64,000 nt of DNA from Anaerophaga thermohalophila DSM 12881. GTDB taxonomy: Bacteria; Bacteroidota; Bacteroidia; Bacteroidales; Marinilabiliaceae. The stretch is taken from NCBI RefSeq assembly GCF_000191885.1, contig NZ_AEWI01000020.1:33770-97769 (forward strand). The letters are read 5' to 3'. A program made the position numbers and the translations under genes. A model generated the notes under the pieces. The model was not told the origin of the DNA, ran no database searches, and was given only the letters and a program-made list of their open reading frames with translations. Of the stretch, positions 62,774 through 64,000 are shown one piece after another; position 1 is the stretch's first letter, and the number at the start of each line of letters is the position of its first letter.

Positions 62774-62886
62774 TAGTTGTAAATTACTGAAAATTAAATT
62801 ATTAGATATAATATTATTAGATTCAGTATTTCTAACATTTTGCCATCTCACCATTCTTCCATTCTATCACTCTCCTACCCTGCCTC

Positions 62887-63906
62887 TCATATCACCATCC
62901 GGGCAAAAGGAGCCACATCCTGCCCCACAAACTCCTTTTTCCGGTATTTGAACAAGCCGGTAATGGCAATCATAGCAGCATTATCGGTAGTATAGGCAAA
63001 TTTAGGGATATAAATATTCCAGCCGTACTTTTTTTTGCCGTCCCTAAAAGCCTTGCGAAGGCCTGAGTTGGCAGAAACGCCTCCTGCAAGGGCAATCTCC
63101 TTAATACCGGTCTGATCAGCAGCAGTCACCAGTTTTTCCATCAGAATATCGATAATGGTCTTTTGCAACGAGGCGCAAAGGTCGTTTTTGTTATCTTCTA
63201 CGAAATCAGGGTCTTTCCTGACATGATCGCGCAAAAAATAAAGAAAGGATGTTTTCAATCCGCTAAAGCTATAATCCAGATTGGCAACTGCGGGCTTGGA
63301 AAATTCAAATGCGTCAGGATTTCCTTCCCTGGCCAGTTTATCAATAAGTGGTCCTCCCGGGTAGGGCAATCCCATCACTTTGGCACATTTATCAAAAGCT
63401 TCGCCGGCCGCATCGTCAATGGTCTGGCCGATTATTTCCATATCAAGAAAATCCCGAACCAGCACAATCTGGCTATTACCCCCCGACACCAAAAGACAAA
63501 GAAACGGGAATTCGGGCACCGCGTGCTTTTGATCCGTCTCCTGAATAAAATGTGCCAAAACATGCGCCTGCAAATGATTAACTTCGATCAGTGGAATTTT
63601 ACGAGCCAACGCAAACCCTTTGGCAAAGCTGGTACCAACCATCAGCGATCCCATCAATCCCGGTCCGCGGGTAAAAGCTACGGCAGAAATATCATTCGTT
63701 TTTACGCCGGCATCTTTCATGGCTTTGTGAACAACCGGAATAATATTTTGCTGATGAGCCCGTGACGCTAACTCCGGCACTACACCACCATATTCTTCAT
63801 GTACTTTCTGCCCGGCAATTACATTGGAGAGAATCGTATCGCCCTTTGTAATAGCGGCAGAAGTATCATCACAAGAAGATTCAATACCTAATATTATGGG
63901 TTCCAT
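62887..63906 (-). CDS. tsaD: tRNA N6-adenosine threonylcarbamoyltransferase TsaD
   Basis: Core enzyme of t6A tRNA modification, 339 aa, transferring threonylcarbamoyl to A37 of ANN-decoding tRNAs with TsaB and TsaE. ILGIESSCDDTSAAI is the N-terminal ASKHA motif, HxxxH (His111, His115, in VNHLQAHVLAH) binds metal, and LVSGGNSQI, GEAFDKCAKVMG and LAGGVSANSGLR complete the nucleotide site. Normal length and complete. A housekeeping gene; no partner tsa gene is in the window. Confidence 0.97.
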   Translation of the reverse strand: MEPIILGIESSCDDTSAAITKGDTILSNVIAGQKVHEEYGGVVPELASRAHQQNIIPVVHKAMKDAGVKTNDISAVAFTRGPGLMGSLMVGTSFAKGFALARKIPLIEVNHLQAHVLAHFIQETDQKHAVPEFPFLCLLVSGGNSQIVLVRDFLDMEIIGQTIDDAAGEAFDKCAKVMGLPYPGGPLIDKLAREGNPDAFEFSKPAVANLDYSFSGLKTSFLYFLRDHVRKDPDFVEDNKNDLCASLQKTIIDILMEKLVTAADQTGIKEIALAGGVSANSGLRKAFRDGKKKYGWNIYIPKFAYTTDNAAMIAITGLFKYRKKEFVGQDVAPFARMVI

Positions 63907-63952
63907 ATTTAAAATAGATCGTTCGATTTATAAATACCTTCTAACCTATAGT

Positions 63953-64000
63953 CATCAAAGAAACCAAAAACAGGGAACAGATTCTTCGTCGTTACCTCCT
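63953..64000. repeat. R5 hairpin repeat, cut by window end
   Basis: CAAAGAAACCAAAAACAGGG and AACAGATTCTTCGTCGTTAC lead into the element, which matches 50700-50745 in reverse. It continues past the window. Confidence 0.7.

Overview
The window looks like a piece of a Bacteroidota chromosome. It has two SusC/SusD pairs, an ECF sigma factor with a FecR-type anti-sigma factor, many Sus-type lipoproteins, a protein ending in a type IX secretion sorting domain, and promoter-like TAnnTTTG motifs. Gene content (sulfatases, carbohydrate esterases, GH2, GH30, GH43, GH95 and a GH130 remnant) suggests a polysaccharide degrader, perhaps of the Marinilabiliales type; the order is inference only. No rRNA, tRNA or CRISPR array was seen.

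Layout. 1-14.8 kb is housekeeping and transport: S9 peptidase, SDR enzyme, two metallophosphoesterases, ClC channel with CBS domains, GroES-like protein, YfcC-type transporter, a Nudix/membrane protein/small protein run, and a frameshifted epimerase-like gene. 15.4-29.1 kb is a first glycan locus: GH2 beta-mannosidase, a membrane LuxR-type propeller sensor (split by a homopolymer frameshift), a surface glycan-binding-like lipoprotein, GH30, SusD and SusC. 29.9-37.1 kb holds GH43, GH95, a ferritin-VIT1 iron protein and an MFS sugar permease. 37.3-40.1 kb is a decaying sulfatase/GH130 patch with one intact sulfatase between two gene remnants. 40.2-53.6 kb is a second glycan locus (two esterases, SusD, SusC with STN domain, FecR, ECF sigma) in which a complete DpnII-type GATC restriction-modification block lies between the sigma gene and its presumed FecR partner. 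54.3-58.9 kb has a third esterase and a 14-repeat secreted protein. 59.3-63.9 kb has an HPr-kinase-like gene, an IS1634-type insertion sequence, a PqqD-like gene and tsaD.

The most unusual feature is the intergenic DNA. It is crowded with at least eight families of short dispersed repeats, several with terminal inverted repeats and several nested in one another. One family (called R1 here, about 100 bp, 15 or more copies or fragments) ends in the sequence CTGATG. In three cases that terminal ATG is the start codon of the downstream gene, and in another the stop codon of a gene lies at the opposite end of the element. R1 copies show paired changes in two potential stems, so it may be a structured, mobile, possibly regulatory element.
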